Origin: Bacillota bacterium
GTDB lineage: Bacteria > Bacillota > Clostridia > Peptostreptococcales > Anaerovoracaceae
NCBI GenBank assembly: GCA_021769295.1
Contig: JAETTD010000018.1
Location: 1-52,280, forward strand
Length of the DNA: 52,280 bases
Reading direction: 5' to 3'
The stretch's first letter is position 1; each line of letters begins with the position of its first letter. The notes under the pieces are model-generated. The model saw only the letters and a list, made by a program, of their open reading frames with translations. It was not told the DNA's origin and made no database searches. The position numbers and the translations under genes are program-made. This document shows, piece by piece, positions 16,660-25,856 of this stretch.

Positions 16660-17673
16660 TTACTGTCTTGTAGTGCTTACCACTATATCGCCTGCAATGA
16701 TTTTGCCTGCAATGTCTTCGACTTCTTTTTTAATATCGTCGCTTACCTGCTGCTTGGAGTCATCGTTGCCGTATGCAATGGATACATAACCCGTTGCCAT
16801 ATCTGCAGTCCAAACTCTTGCTCCTTCCCAGGTTTCGTCTTCGATGAACGCCTTTATGGTGTCATAAATCGAAAGGCCTACTTCTTTTTTCATGGAGCAT
16901 ATGATCTGTTCGTCATACTCAGGTGCGGAAATTTTCTGGTCCTGGTCTACGCCAATAGCGTAGAAACCTGCTTCCTTAGCTGCTGCAAACACACCGTTTC
17001 CTGTATTTCCGGCTACCTGGAAAATTACATCGGCGCCCTGTCCGTGAAGAGCTAAAGCGCATTCTTTACCCTTTGCAGGATCTTCATAAGTATTGGCATA
17101 GTTGGTAACCACCTTAATATCAGGATTTGCGTATTCAGCCCCCTGCTTGAAGCCAACCAAGAAATCATTGATGGTATCGTTTTCTTCTCCGCCTACTGCG
17201 CCTACTGTACCGCTCTCCGACATTTTAGCTGCGATGTATCCGGCTAAGAATGAGCCTTCATTCTGTGCATATGTAATGCAAAGAACGTTAGGCAATTCTT
17301 CTATTCCTTCTGCCTCATTGTCAACCCAGATGAACTTGGTATCAGGGTATTCCTTTGCAACTTCAGGAATTTCGTAGAACTGCCAGCCTACAGGAATAAC
17401 TATATCGGATTCTTCTGCAGCCTGCATCATGTGCTGTTTGAAGTTCTCCTCCTGGCACTCTATATAATTAACTTTAATCCCATAATCCTTTGCCAACTTG
17501 TCTGCGCCTTCCTTGGAAGAGTCGTTAAATGACTTGTCTCCGAATGCCGAAGATACTACTACGCAAACCGTCAGTTCTTCTCCCTCTCCTTTTGACTTGT
17601 CCGAACATCCTGCCAGCGTAAATGCTGATAAAATCAATGTGAGGACAAGTAAAAGTGAAATAATCTTCTTCAT
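16660..17673 (-). CDS. BmpA-family nucleoside-binding lipoprotein
   Basis: This extracytoplasmic substrate-binding protein has 337 residues. The lipobox LAGC ends at C23. Family signatures include CVVVSSAFGDKSFNDSSKEG near the N-terminus and DVIFQVAGNTGNGVFAAAKE. It delivers a nucleoside to the permeases encoded downstream. It is the first gene of the operon. The deoA/deoB pair at 33-36 kb would handle the imported pyrimidine nucleosides and their pentose phosphate. Confidence 0.92.
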   Translation of the reverse strand: MKKIISLLLVLTLILSAFTLAGCSDKSKGEGEELTVCVVVSSAFGDKSFNDSSKEGADKLAKDYGIKVNYIECQEENFKQHMMQAAEESDIVIPVGWQFYEIPEVAKEYPDTKFIWVDNEAEGIEELPNVLCITYAQNEGSFLAGYIAAKMSESGTVGAVGGEENDTINDFLVGFKQGAEYANPDIKVVTNYANTYEDPAKGKECALALHGQGADVIFQVAGNTGNGVFAAAKEAGFYAIGVDQDQKISAPEYDEQIICSMKKEVGLSIYDTIKAFIEDETWEGARVWTADMATGYVSIAYGNDDSKQQVSDDIKKEVEDIAGKIIAGDIVVSTTRQ

Positions 17674-17728
17674 GTTTTCCTCCGTATTTTAGAAAAAATT
17701 TATTCATGCAAGTATCAGTTTAACACCA

Positions 17729-17745
17729 TTGATTCTCAAAATCAA
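17729..17745. promoter_or_regulatory. Short palindrome upstream of the nucleoside transporter
   Basis: TTGATT and AATCAA flank CTCAA about 55 bp upstream of the transporter start. It could be an operator. I see no riboswitch-like structure in 17674-17911. Confidence 0.25.
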
Positions 17746-17872
17746 GTTTTCATGCGATTTAATCACACAGGCGACACATTTTTTGTTTTTTTATATATAA
17801 AATCTTTGTTTTCTTTGGGATTTTAAACATTTATTTGCCACCGTCGTTGTCCTGATTAAGGTACTCCTGTTT

Positions 17873-17881
17873 TGGTATAAT
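17873..17881 (+). promoter_or_regulatory. Extended -10 promoter element of the ImmA-like gene
   Basis: TGGTATAAT is a perfect extended -10, 31 bp before the ATG at 17912. A clear -35 is not visible, which is acceptable for extended -10 promoters. Confidence 0.5.
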
Positions 17882-17911
17882 TAAGATAATAAAACAAAGG
17901 GGTTTGGAAAC

Positions 17912-18298
17912 ATGACTAAATATGAGGACTTGATTTCGGAATATGAAAACCGACTTCTTATAGAAGAACACAAGATGAAAAATCACGGCCTGTATGCCGA
18001 CGGCGTAATATGGCTCAAAGACAATCTTCCCGAATCGCAGAAATACTGCGTCCTGGCAGAAGAAATAGGACATCATGAAACAAGTTCCGGGGACATCCTT
18101 GATTTGTCTGAGCAAAACAATGCCAAGCAAGAAGCAAAAGCACGCCGCTGGGCCTATGAAAAAATTCTGCCGTCGCAGGCGATTATTTCGGCTATGGAAA
18201 ACGGCTGTACTCAAGTGTGGGAGATAGCGGAGTATCTGGACATTGACGAACGTTTTCTGAGGCAAGCTCTGAAATACTACGGTCTGTACAGGTGGTAA
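17912..18298 (+). CDS. Orphan ImmA/IrrE-like protein
   Basis: The 128-residue protein matches the short ImmA-type proteins of phages and integrative elements (YCVLAEEIGHHETSSGDILD, then a conserved helical tail). ImmA proteases cleave a partner Xre-type repressor. The metal motif here reads E-E-I-G-H (50-54), so the first His of HExxH is a Glu, a variant I recall as common in this subgroup. The usual partner repressor gene is absent on both sides. RBS is AAAGGGG. It is probably a relic of a mobile element or recruited for another role. Confidence 0.7.
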   Translation: MTKYEDLISEYENRLLIEEHKMKNHGLYADGVIWLKDNLPESQKYCVLAEEIGHHETSSGDILDLSEQNNAKQEAKARRWAYEKILPSQAIISAMENGCTQVWEIAEYLDIDERFLRQALKYYGLYRW

Positions 18299-18342
18299 GG
18301 TTTTCCGAAACGGTGCAGCCGCAACCATCTGAATTGCAAAAG

Positions 18343-18563
18343 TGCCGCATATTTAAGAAAATCTCCCATCTGCGGCACTTTTGCTACCATATTTCCCGCC
18401 AAAATGCCGGAAACTAAGAAAAATTTCAAATTTACGGCAGTTTTACCTTTCCTACAGCTTATAAAATGCCGTATTTAAAAGAAATTGCGAACTTTACGGC
18501 AATTTGAACCCTATCACCGTTGTTAAAGTGCCGCAATTCAAAGAAAATTTAAGGTCTGCGGCA
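18343..18563. repeat. Array of four palindromic units with an exact 62-bp period
   Basis: Four 35-bp palindromic units start TGCCG at 18343, 18405, 18467 and 18529, exactly 62 bp apart, and each ends CGGCA. The core AAGAAA is conserved at nearly the same place. The sixth stem pair covaries: C-G in units 1 and 4, T-A in unit 3. The 27-bp spacers are unique. The pattern resembles a CRISPR in geometry only, because the repeats are too diverged. No gene is seen in 18299-18872. Confidence 0.8.
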
Positions 18564-18674
18564 GTCTCGCCAGTCGCCGTCTGCCAGCCTGCTTGCGGCT
18601 TGTCAGCGGCCAGACAGTGGACGGTGGCAGACGGTGGACGGACGGTGAGCGGACATATAAAAGAGAGGGCTGTG

Positions 18675-18792
18675 CGATAGCCCCTTTGCTTATTTTAAAA
18701 AAGTTCCAACATCGACATTTTTTGGCACGAAAGCCCCATGTGATTCATTGGATCTTGTTGGCACATTCCGGCTTATTTAAAATTCTTCCAAC
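18675..18792. repeat. Composite palindromic repeat, copy 2 (partial, inverted)
   Basis: Two 36-bp modules (18675-18710, degraded at its left end, and 18757-18792) flank a 46-bp spacer. They are homologous to 11306-11423 in reverse orientation. The shared sequence includes a conserved ATGTCGATGTTG junction and the ATGAATCACATGGG spacer core. Confidence 0.75.
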
Positions 18793-18810
18793 ATTTATTG
18801 CAGAAAGGAT

Positions 18811-18844
18811 AAAGCCCCGAATCCGTGACCGGATTCGGGGCTTT
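18811..18844 (-). terminator. Terminator of the pilus operon
   Basis: AAAGCCCCGAATCC and GGATTCGGGGCTTT form a 14-bp stem around GTGACC. It lies 29 bp beyond the stop of the last pilus gene. The stem resembles the minD terminator at 341-373 (CCCCGAAT core). Confidence 0.75.
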
Positions 18845-18872
18845 ATTTGTGTTTCAGAGGGTGTAAGGAGTT

Positions 18873-19607
18873 TTACATTCTTTCATTCTTTCTATGCAAG
18901 ACAATTCGGATAACCGAAACGCCGCAGATTAACATCAGCGCAGCCCACGGAAGGATAAATGTGCTGTCACCCGTCTTAGGTTCGCCGGAATCTCCCGGAT
19001 TACCCGGCGTTGCCGGGTTGTCAGGGTCAGCCGGTTCCGGCGGATTCGGCGCTTTGTTCAGCGGCTCTGTTTTAGGCGAAGCATCCACGTCGTAGATGTA
19101 TTCTCCTTTTTCCGAAAAAGGCACGGAAACCAAAAACGGATTCACCGCATAGTAGCCTTCCGGCGCCTGTTTCTGAACAAGCAGATACATACCCGGCTTA
19201 ACCGCGGCAAAATTTGCATATCCCTTTTTATCGACTGCGACAGTTGTTCCGGCAATTTTCCGGTTTTCGGCATAGGCAGCCAGTATTTGGGCTGCATCAG
19301 GAGTTTGAAGATTAACAAGGGACGGGTCGCAGTCGGAAAAGTCTTTCGACGGCACAAAGCCGAAATTCCAGTCCTCCTCGTGAATATCTCCTACTCTGAA
19401 CAGAGTCATGGTTCCGCCCGGAATCCCAGCGCCTGTTTCCGCTTCACGCATCGCAACTTTGATAGATCCGCTTCTGTTTAAATCCGGCAAAGTAACTGCG
19501 CTTGCCGCCGTCATATCTGCAACGCATACAGCACATGCAACACATACAACAATAATCAGCAGCATAAACGTTACAGGCCATTTTAAATTACGCTTTATAA
19601 TAAACAC
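18873..19607 (-). CDS. Small pilin-like wall-anchored protein (SpaA/SpaB type)
   Basis: This is a secreted surface protein with an N-terminal signal/membrane segment and a SpaA-like beta domain (VAMREAETGAGIPGGTMTLF; GYANFAAVKPGMYLLVQK; YYAVNPFLVSVPF). A proline-rich linker, a sorting motif EPKTGD, a membrane helix and a basic tail follow. The start is GTG 19607 (244 residues), because the upstream in-frame ATG precedes the Shine-Dalgarno AGGAGG. The motif has Glu where LPxTG has Leu. It likely serves as a basal or minor pilin anchored by the adjacent sortase or a housekeeping sortase. Confidence 0.8.
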   Translation of the reverse strand: MFIIKRNLKWPVTFMLLIIVVCVACAVCVADMTAASAVTLPDLNRSGSIKVAMREAETGAGIPGGTMTLFRVGDIHEEDWNFGFVPSKDFSDCDPSLVNLQTPDAAQILAAYAENRKIAGTTVAVDKKGYANFAAVKPGMYLLVQKQAPEGYYAVNPFLVSVPFSEKGEYIYDVDASPKTEPLNKAPNPPEPADPDNPATPGNPGDSGEPKTGDSTFILPWAALMLICGVSVIRIVLHRKNERM

Positions 19608-19617
19608 ATCAGACCTC

Positions 19618-20463
19618 CTAAAGATCATCCTTTACACTTTCATTTTTCTTGTTTTTGAGCCCTGCTATCAAAATTATTAACATCAATAGCAGGACCACTG
19701 CGGATACTTTCAAAATCATTACAAACGCTAAAGATTCCGGGGATTCCATTTCCTGCATGGTCTTGTTGGCCGGGTCATCAAAAACCGGCACTCTATGTCC
19801 TCTCACAAGCAGGCGGTGAGTGTTGATTCCGTAAGGGGTGCAGGTTATAAGGGTACACAAGTCCTCCTGCTCGATTATTTCAAGTTCTCTCAAATCATCC
19901 GGTTCTACCGATATAATGCGGTCAACCTCATAGGCAAGGGTTTCGTCAAGAACATGCAAGTAAAATACGTCTCCCTCTTTCAGCCGGTCAAGATTGGACA
20001 AGAGTTTTGCGGAAGGCAGGCCGCCGTGCCCTGAAAGCACGGAATGAGTGCTTTCGCCTCCCACAGGCAGAGAACTTCCCTCAAAATGACCGGCCCCCGC
20101 CGATAACACGGCTTCTTCAGTGCCGTGATAAATCGGCAGAGAGCAGTCGATTCGTGGGATTTCCACATACCCCATGATACCCGTTCCCGTCACGTCAAGT
20201 ATATCGTTATATTCTGCTTTTTCGGCCTCACTGAACCGCCAGTGGGGAGCCTTTGAGATTAACCGCCGATTATAGCTTTGTGCTTCTTGCAGCATTTTTA
20301 CCTTTACCTCCTCATCCATGCCGGAGGTTTCTTCAGTATAGTGAACTATTGCCCTTGATTGGTGGAAAGAATTCCACCAGTTGCTGACAGTAGGATATAA
20401 AAGCAGCGATAAGCCAAGCAAAGCGGTCAGCATCAAAATTGCCGAAGAAAAACGCCTTTTCAT
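19618..20463 (-). CDS. Class C sortase
   Basis: This is a pilus-assembling transpeptidase of 281 residues. It has an N-terminal membrane segment (about 8-24), the catalytic H146 (LSGHGG), C208 in TLITCTPYGINTHR and R217, plus a C-terminal membrane helix. The TLxTCTPYGxNTHRLLVRG signature is that of class C. The usual DPF/DPW lid motif is not obvious. RBS is AAGGAGAAG. It lies between the two pilus-protein genes and its stop abuts the Shine-Dalgarno of the small pilin. Confidence 0.9.
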   Translation of the reverse strand: MKRRFSSAILMLTALLGLSLLLYPTVSNWWNSFHQSRAIVHYTEETSGMDEEVKVKMLQEAQSYNRRLISKAPHWRFSEAEKAEYNDILDVTGTGIMGYVEIPRIDCSLPIYHGTEEAVLSAGAGHFEGSSLPVGGESTHSVLSGHGGLPSAKLLSNLDRLKEGDVFYLHVLDETLAYEVDRIISVEPDDLRELEIIEQEDLCTLITCTPYGINTHRLLVRGHRVPVFDDPANKTMQEMESPESLAFVMILKVSAVVLLLMLIILIAGLKNKKNESVKDDL

Positions 20464-20538
20464 TTTCGCTTCTCCTTAATACTCTGCCTCTCTAATACTT
20501 TGCGATACTCTGCCTTTTTATTGCTCTGCCCGCTCTTT

Positions 20539-23500
20539 CTACTCGCAATATCTGCGTCTGCGGATGAAACTCCATGCAAGCAGGGTTATCAGAAGAGTTA
20601 CTGTTCCTGCCGTTATATAAAGCAGAGTTCCCATGCCTCCTACTTTAGGCATTTCGTTGCCGGACATGGTTACTCCCAAATCCTGGTGAGCAATGGATTC
20701 GGCATAGTTGCTTGTTTGAACCTTGCCGCTTGTTATATCTGCAAAGCTGTGAAGATTTATCTGCTCAGAATCCGGCGAGTATTTGATGAAGTAAGCGTAA
20801 TCCTTTACATTCACTCCGTCTGCCATATCTGCTTTTAGCTCGGATATGACCATGCCGTCATTGGTATTTGTGTCATTTTTGCCCCTTTGCTGGTATATGG
20901 TGGCGCCGGTGTAGGATTCTATTGCCTCTCCGGAAAATGCAACTATATAGTCGCCTTCAACAAGCTTTTTGAAGGAATACGTTCCGTCCTCCCCAGTGAC
21001 TACAGGCTTAATTTCAGCTCCCGTTATGTCTTTTTCGCAAAGCTCGTATTTTCCCTCCCCGTTTTTCTTTAAGAGGGTCACGGTAACATTCTCAATAGGT
21101 TTCTCCCGCTTTTCCTTTTCATTTCTTATTCCGTCCAAATCCCAGTCATACCATACCATGCCTGAAATTTCACGGCCTATGACTGCAGTTTCCACAAGGT
21201 TGGATTTAAGAGGCAAAGTAGGGCTTCCTGCAATCCAGCTGTTGGCAACGTTTTTATATATGTCGCCGTTTTTGTTTTCGCTTGTTTCGACCTTGAAATT
21301 CATGTTTATGCTTTGTCCGCCGTGCAAATTCTCCAATTTGACATAAAGTCCCGTAACTTCGCTGAACATTGCTTCAAGTGCCGCCTTATCCATGCCGCTG
21401 AACTTGCCGTCGTAATTGAATTTGCCGTCAGTAATGGTGCCGAGAACGTAGAATAGGTCTTTGCCTTTGCTGTCTTTACCGTTTGCCAGCATTTCTTCAA
21501 CACCCGCTTCATTCGGATTGTTCTCCGTACCGCCGAAAACTACGACTTTATTGTAAAGGTCCCAATATTCAGTGTTGCTGCAATACACCGTACCGCTGAC
21601 GCCATTGAGCTCATCTTTGGTTCCCGAAAGGTTTATTCCGAAAGTACGGAGTATGGTATCTCCTTCAAAATCAGAGCCTCTTATATCTCCCTTTTCGGAT
21701 ATTAAATCGTAGAAGTATATCTTAGGTATTGCAGCAGAACCGCTGTTGGTATATGTAACGGTATAGGACATAAGACCGTTCATCTCGATATATCTCTGCT
21801 CTACTTTCTTGCTCAGATTTGTTCCGCTTTCCAAAACAATGCCGATAGTTATGTTGTCGGTATTGCCCTTGGCTTTGGAATAAGCTCTCTGGTCTCCGGA
21901 GCCGCTTATGTATGTGACGGTTTTTATCGTGTCATTATTCTTTAATGCGTTTGCTTGGGCGAAATTTGCCTGGAAAGTGATGTCCGGAATCATGATTCCC
22001 ACCGGAACATCATCAATTTCAAAGTTTACCGCCCTGCCGTCTATCTGCGGCGCAGCGTAAATTTTTATCACCTGCATTTTGCCGTCGGAATCTTCAAAGG
22101 CAATCTTTGTAGGGTTTTCTTTGTCGGTTCCTATGGAAATCTGCTTTTTATCGCCTGTCGGTTTTCCGGTTTCATCAACTTCATAGCCTTCCATTTTATA
22201 CGTTCCGCCGGAAACCGAAATGCGCTGAAGCCCCGAATAACCCTCGTCCAGCACCGTGCGAATGGTCAGGTGAGTCACCGGAACTTCCGTCTGTCCGGTC
22301 AGAGCAGACGCTTTGGTTTCTATATTGGTAAGCCTGTAATCCACTACCGTCTCATTTTGACCTTGATTGTAGTTAATGCTTCCCTGCTGAACGTCGCCTT
22401 TATTATCTATGGTTATGTTGATACCTGCCTGATATCCCAGAAGCAGCAAACTGTTTCCCGACTGGACTCCTCCCGAATGAGTTCCGGCAACCTGTTTTCC
22501 GTCTTTGTACTCGGTTTTTTTGTATACGGTGGTGTCTTTGTTTCCACATTCTGCACTGTAAGTGCCGGTCTCCTTGTTGAAGCCCTCAGGTACTTTATAT
22601 CCCGCAAGTTCATTTTTGCCTTTTCTCTCGTTCCACTTGCCGTCAGCCCATGTTATATAGCTGCCGTCTTGGTTTTTCATGTCCTTTTCGTCTGTCCACA
22701 CACGAAAAACGTTGACCGTACCTACGGTTTTGCTTATGAGTTCCTCGTCATCAGCCCTTACCTTTATGGGGATTCTCACATACTGATATTGACCGCCCAT
22801 AATATCGCAGCCCCTTATTTCCGTAAGGACTCCGACGCATTTGAGCCTGTCGCCGCCGACGGTTATGTACCCGTCTTTATCAGGCTTGTCGGCAGAATAT
22901 ACCAAATCTTCTTCCCTTACGGTGTTCATATATTCCATAACGACATATTTTCCGTCTTTATCTTTTGTATTGGTGTCATAGCCTTGAGGATAATCCGGGT
23001 CTGCGGCATATAAAAACTTTACGGTTCCTCCGGTATCGTCAGGCATAAGGTTTTGACTTATCTTGGGCTCATTGTCACTGCGGATTGAAAGCGCTCTGCT
23101 GTCAAACAGCTGAAGAAGATTTGAAGCCTTCATCCTGTAATCGGAACCTGCTGAAATCATGCCATAGCCTATTATCCATATATTATCGCCTGCAAAAGCG
23201 CTGCAGTCATAAGACGTATCCCAGTACTCGGTTCCCAGATAGCTTTGATTTACTGCCCACGGCTCCTTATCAGGGGTTTTTGCATAAGTTCCGTTAAAAG
23301 AGCATCCCTTGGTAATATGGCCGGGAGCGTAGAGCACAATCTGGTCATTTCTCTCATTATCGCCTTTGTTTACTTCATGTTCATACCCGGTCTTATCATT
23401 TTCACCCGGTTTCAGTTCCTGACCGATACGGGTCTTGAGATTCAAATTGCTTACCTTTATCTCCAGATGAATATCGGCAGTCGACTGTTTTTGCACCCTT

Positions 23501-25785
23501 GGAAATACATTGATTACCTGAACGGCTCCTGCCGAAAAACATTTTGCGTAAGTTTTGTAGTTGGCCACGTCTCCTGTATTTCCTGCGTTCTGCCAAGGGA
23601 AGTGCCTTTCGTCAAAATCGAAATCATAATCGCTTACGGAAAAGTGATATGTGGTATCCGCACCGGTTCCCGTAACCTTGGAAGGACTTGAAATATTTTT
23701 AATGGAATCAAGGTCATTGGCCTTGCTACCGTCATCGCCCACCAGCGACCAGTTTCCTCCGTAATAGCAGCCGTTAAAGTAAAAGGTGTAATTGCTTGGG
23801 CCCGCGCCCTTGGCGTAAGAAGAACGAGTTTCATAGGCCCAGTGCATGCGCCGCTTGCCGTTTCCGAGCCCGTCTCCCGGAAGTTCAATAGCTCCTCTGT
23901 CGGGGTCAACATAGTTATATTTATAATGTTCGTTCAGAGGTATATTTTCATGATAGTCCCAAAGCATTGCTGTATACTGACTGTCGGAGCCTTCAAAAGG
24001 CTGTCCTCCCGAAGTAACCTTTGAGCTCAGGTTAAGGTCGAAAGTTATATCTCCCACAGGCAGGGAAAGGCCTTTTAGTCCTTTGGACGCTCTGTTCTCC
24101 TGAGGATTGTTGTTGGTATCGTTATACAGCTGGAGAGTTATGCCGTAGCAGCTTATTCTGCCGTAGCGGTAATCTGCGTATTCCTTCTGCTTTTCCGAAC
24201 TCAGCGTTCTGCCTTCTTCCGTATACTCGGCCGGATTGGCCTTGCCGTGGTTTTCATCAAGAGCCGCAAGCCTTTCCAGTTCATCACGCTTTTCTCCTTT
24301 TATCTCCTGACCGGTGGCAAAGTTAAACCAGCTCTTATAAGTCATATCGCCGTTTTTCATCAGCTGAACGTTGAAGTTTGTTCCTGCCGACGCAGTAACT
24401 GCTTCTGCGGTTATTTGATTTCCGGTCTCTTTCTGCGCAGGTCTTACATTGCCGCCGGCATCTTTTTCCATGCCGTAGTTTTCATCGTTTCCGTCTACCC
24501 ACGCTCTGAAAGTAGGCTGAAAGACTTCGCCGTTGTCTGCGTTGCGTACTTCAACTGCCGCCGTAAATCCACGCTGTGCAGCAAGGATGCTGCTTTCCTC
24601 TTCCCGAGTCTTAAAAGTAGTCCAGCCGGTAAGCCTCTGCTGAGTGACCTGTCCGTTAATGACTTTGTAGCTATCTTCGCCCTCCTTGCTTCCGCTGAGC
24701 ACCGAGTTAAGCTTTATTTCCCTGCTGTCATCGATTTTTACAAAACCGTTTTCGTCATACAGGGCGTTTCCCTCGTCATCCTTAAGGGGAGCATAAAGTT
24801 TCCCCTCGTGGTTCTGCACCACTACTACCTTCTCATTTGCATCGAGATACTCTATGTTATAGTTATTACCCATCCACTTCATATTTTCGGTATCGAATCT
24901 TGCGGAGGTAATTCCTTTTTTGAGCACTATCTCAAAATGCATTCCTATTTCTTTCTCAACAACCGCTTCCTGGCGTGCGCCAAAGGTAACGGCCATCACA
25001 TACTGAATTGTATCATAAGACCTGACTATCTTATTATGTTCTCCGCTGTCGTTGCCCGCAATCTTATCATCTTTGTCAAAAGGACTCGAACCGTCAATAA
25101 TTTCTTTTACTACAAGCTGCTTAACATAACCCGGCGGAAGTTTCTTGCTGACAAAGACGAAAGGACACTCTTTTTCGTCTGCAACAAAAGTAAATCCGTC
25201 ATATCCGCCGTTGCTGCCTGTGCCGAGCTGCACATCCGTTACCAGAGATTCGGGCAGTTCTTCCAGTTCGTCTCCTGACATTTTAACGGCAAAAATCTTC
25301 AGCTTTCTCTTTCCCGGCGCTCCCTTCAGCTTTGCATCTTCGGTCAGATATTGGATGGTGATTGTCATCTTATTGTTGGTGACACCTGTATTTAAGTTGT
25401 AGTCATCTCCCTCCAGCTTTACCCAGTGAATGGCATAGACCTGAAAGTCGTTATAGTTCCGTACTGCCTTTTCAAGAGCTCCGCCTGTCGGATAATACCC
25501 TTCGCCATTTTGTACTCTTCGTATAAACGGCTTGCACCCTTCAGGGACCTTTATTTCCTGCGGCAATTTTATAACGGCTTTTACGGTTGCTTTGTCAGAT
25601 TCTTCGTAAGGGGCGTCGTATGCAACCCACGTACCGTCATCCTGTTTTTCGCCGGGATAAATGCCGAGGTCCGGCAGGTTAGCTATTGGGCCTGTGGTTG
25701 TATCCACCTCCGCAAAGGTGACCATTGGCACCATTCCTATTACCAAACTGAGCACAAGCAACCATGTCAGCACCTTGCGTTTCAT
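20539..25785 (-). CDS. Very large SdrD-B-containing surface adhesin / tip pilin
   Basis: The 1748-residue protein has a signal peptide (LTWLLVLSLVIGMVPMVTFA). A long beta-rich ectodomain follows, with an SdrD/Cna-B-like domain at about 1540-1650 (ISGMVWYDWDLDGIRNEKEK). The C-terminal sorting region is MPKVGG (1712-1717), a hydrophobic helix, then RRRRYCE. MPKVGG departs from LPxTG at three positions. Size and order (large protein, class C sortase, small pilin) fit a sortase-assembled pilus with a large tip or shaft adhesin. RBS is AAAAGGAGG. Plus-strand frames inside it are shadows. Confidence 0.8.
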   Translation of the reverse strand: MKRKVLTWLLVLSLVIGMVPMVTFAEVDTTTGPIANLPDLGIYPGEKQDDGTWVAYDAPYEESDKATVKAVIKLPQEIKVPEGCKPFIRRVQNGEGYYPTGGALEKAVRNYNDFQVYAIHWVKLEGDDYNLNTGVTNNKMTITIQYLTEDAKLKGAPGKRKLKIFAVKMSGDELEELPESLVTDVQLGTGSNGGYDGFTFVADEKECPFVFVSKKLPPGYVKQLVVKEIIDGSSPFDKDDKIAGNDSGEHNKIVRSYDTIQYVMAVTFGARQEAVVEKEIGMHFEIVLKKGITSARFDTENMKWMGNNYNIEYLDANEKVVVVQNHEGKLYAPLKDDEGNALYDENGFVKIDDSREIKLNSVLSGSKEGEDSYKVINGQVTQQRLTGWTTFKTREEESSILAAQRGFTAAVEVRNADNGEVFQPTFRAWVDGNDENYGMEKDAGGNVRPAQKETGNQITAEAVTASAGTNFNVQLMKNGDMTYKSWFNFATGQEIKGEKRDELERLAALDENHGKANPAEYTEEGRTLSSEKQKEYADYRYGRISCYGITLQLYNDTNNNPQENRASKGLKGLSLPVGDITFDLNLSSKVTSGGQPFEGSDSQYTAMLWDYHENIPLNEHYKYNYVDPDRGAIELPGDGLGNGKRRMHWAYETRSSYAKGAGPSNYTFYFNGCYYGGNWSLVGDDGSKANDLDSIKNISSPSKVTGTGADTTYHFSVSDYDFDFDERHFPWQNAGNTGDVANYKTYAKCFSAGAVQVINVFPRVQKQSTADIHLEIKVSNLNLKTRIGQELKPGENDKTGYEHEVNKGDNERNDQIVLYAPGHITKGCSFNGTYAKTPDKEPWAVNQSYLGTEYWDTSYDCSAFAGDNIWIIGYGMISAGSDYRMKASNLLQLFDSRALSIRSDNEPKISQNLMPDDTGGTVKFLYAADPDYPQGYDTNTKDKDGKYVVMEYMNTVREEDLVYSADKPDKDGYITVGGDRLKCVGVLTEIRGCDIMGGQYQYVRIPIKVRADDEELISKTVGTVNVFRVWTDEKDMKNQDGSYITWADGKWNERKGKNELAGYKVPEGFNKETGTYSAECGNKDTTVYKKTEYKDGKQVAGTHSGGVQSGNSLLLLGYQAGINITIDNKGDVQQGSINYNQGQNETVVDYRLTNIETKASALTGQTEVPVTHLTIRTVLDEGYSGLQRISVSGGTYKMEGYEVDETGKPTGDKKQISIGTDKENPTKIAFEDSDGKMQVIKIYAAPQIDGRAVNFEIDDVPVGIMIPDITFQANFAQANALKNNDTIKTVTYISGSGDQRAYSKAKGNTDNITIGIVLESGTNLSKKVEQRYIEMNGLMSYTVTYTNSGSAAIPKIYFYDLISEKGDIRGSDFEGDTILRTFGINLSGTKDELNGVSGTVYCSNTEYWDLYNKVVVFGGTENNPNEAGVEEMLANGKDSKGKDLFYVLGTITDGKFNYDGKFSGMDKAALEAMFSEVTGLYVKLENLHGGQSINMNFKVETSENKNGDIYKNVANSWIAGSPTLPLKSNLVETAVIGREISGMVWYDWDLDGIRNEKEKREKPIENVTVTLLKKNGEGKYELCEKDITGAEIKPVVTGEDGTYSFKKLVEGDYIVAFSGEAIESYTGATIYQQRGKNDTNTNDGMVISELKADMADGVNVKDYAYFIKYSPDSEQINLHSFADITSGKVQTSNYAESIAHQDLGVTMSGNEMPKVGGMGTLLYITAGTVTLLITLLAWSFIRRRRYCE

Positions 25786-25850
25786 TGTTTGTGTTCCTCC
25801 TTTTACACTCTCTTCCGATATACTAATCTATTGCGCTGTCTGCTTAATTA

Positions 25851-25856
25851 TGTCAA
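25851..25856 (-). promoter_or_regulatory. Candidate -35 element of the pilus operon
   Basis: A perfect TTGACA lies about 65 bp upstream of the adhesin start on the minus strand. The -10 is uncertain (TAGATT at a long spacing, or a later TATATC), so expression may need an activator. The surrounding 25786-26058 holds imperfect TCGGC/GCCGA palindromes and a hairpin with T5 on the plus strand (26032-26060). Confidence 0.35.

Noticed and set aside
17674-17911. Purine riboswitch before the nucleoside transporter
   Set aside because: I could not find the conserved three-way-junction core; only a short palindrome and A/T-rich sequence are present.
17912-18298. Prophage or integrative element around the ImmA-like gene
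   Set aside because: No other phage, conjugation or attachment-site features are seen nearby; the recombinase at 26 kb belongs to a different neighbourhood.
18343-18563. CRISPR array call
   Set aside because: The geometry is CRISPR-like (35-bp repeats, 27-bp spacers), but repeats agree mainly in the stem ends and an AAGAAA core, and no cas gene is in the window.
21955-25278. Long plus-strand frames (343 and 352 codons) antisense to the adhesin
   Set aside because: They lack ribosome-binding sites and mirror the codon pattern of the adhesin, which has a clear signal peptide and sorting signal.
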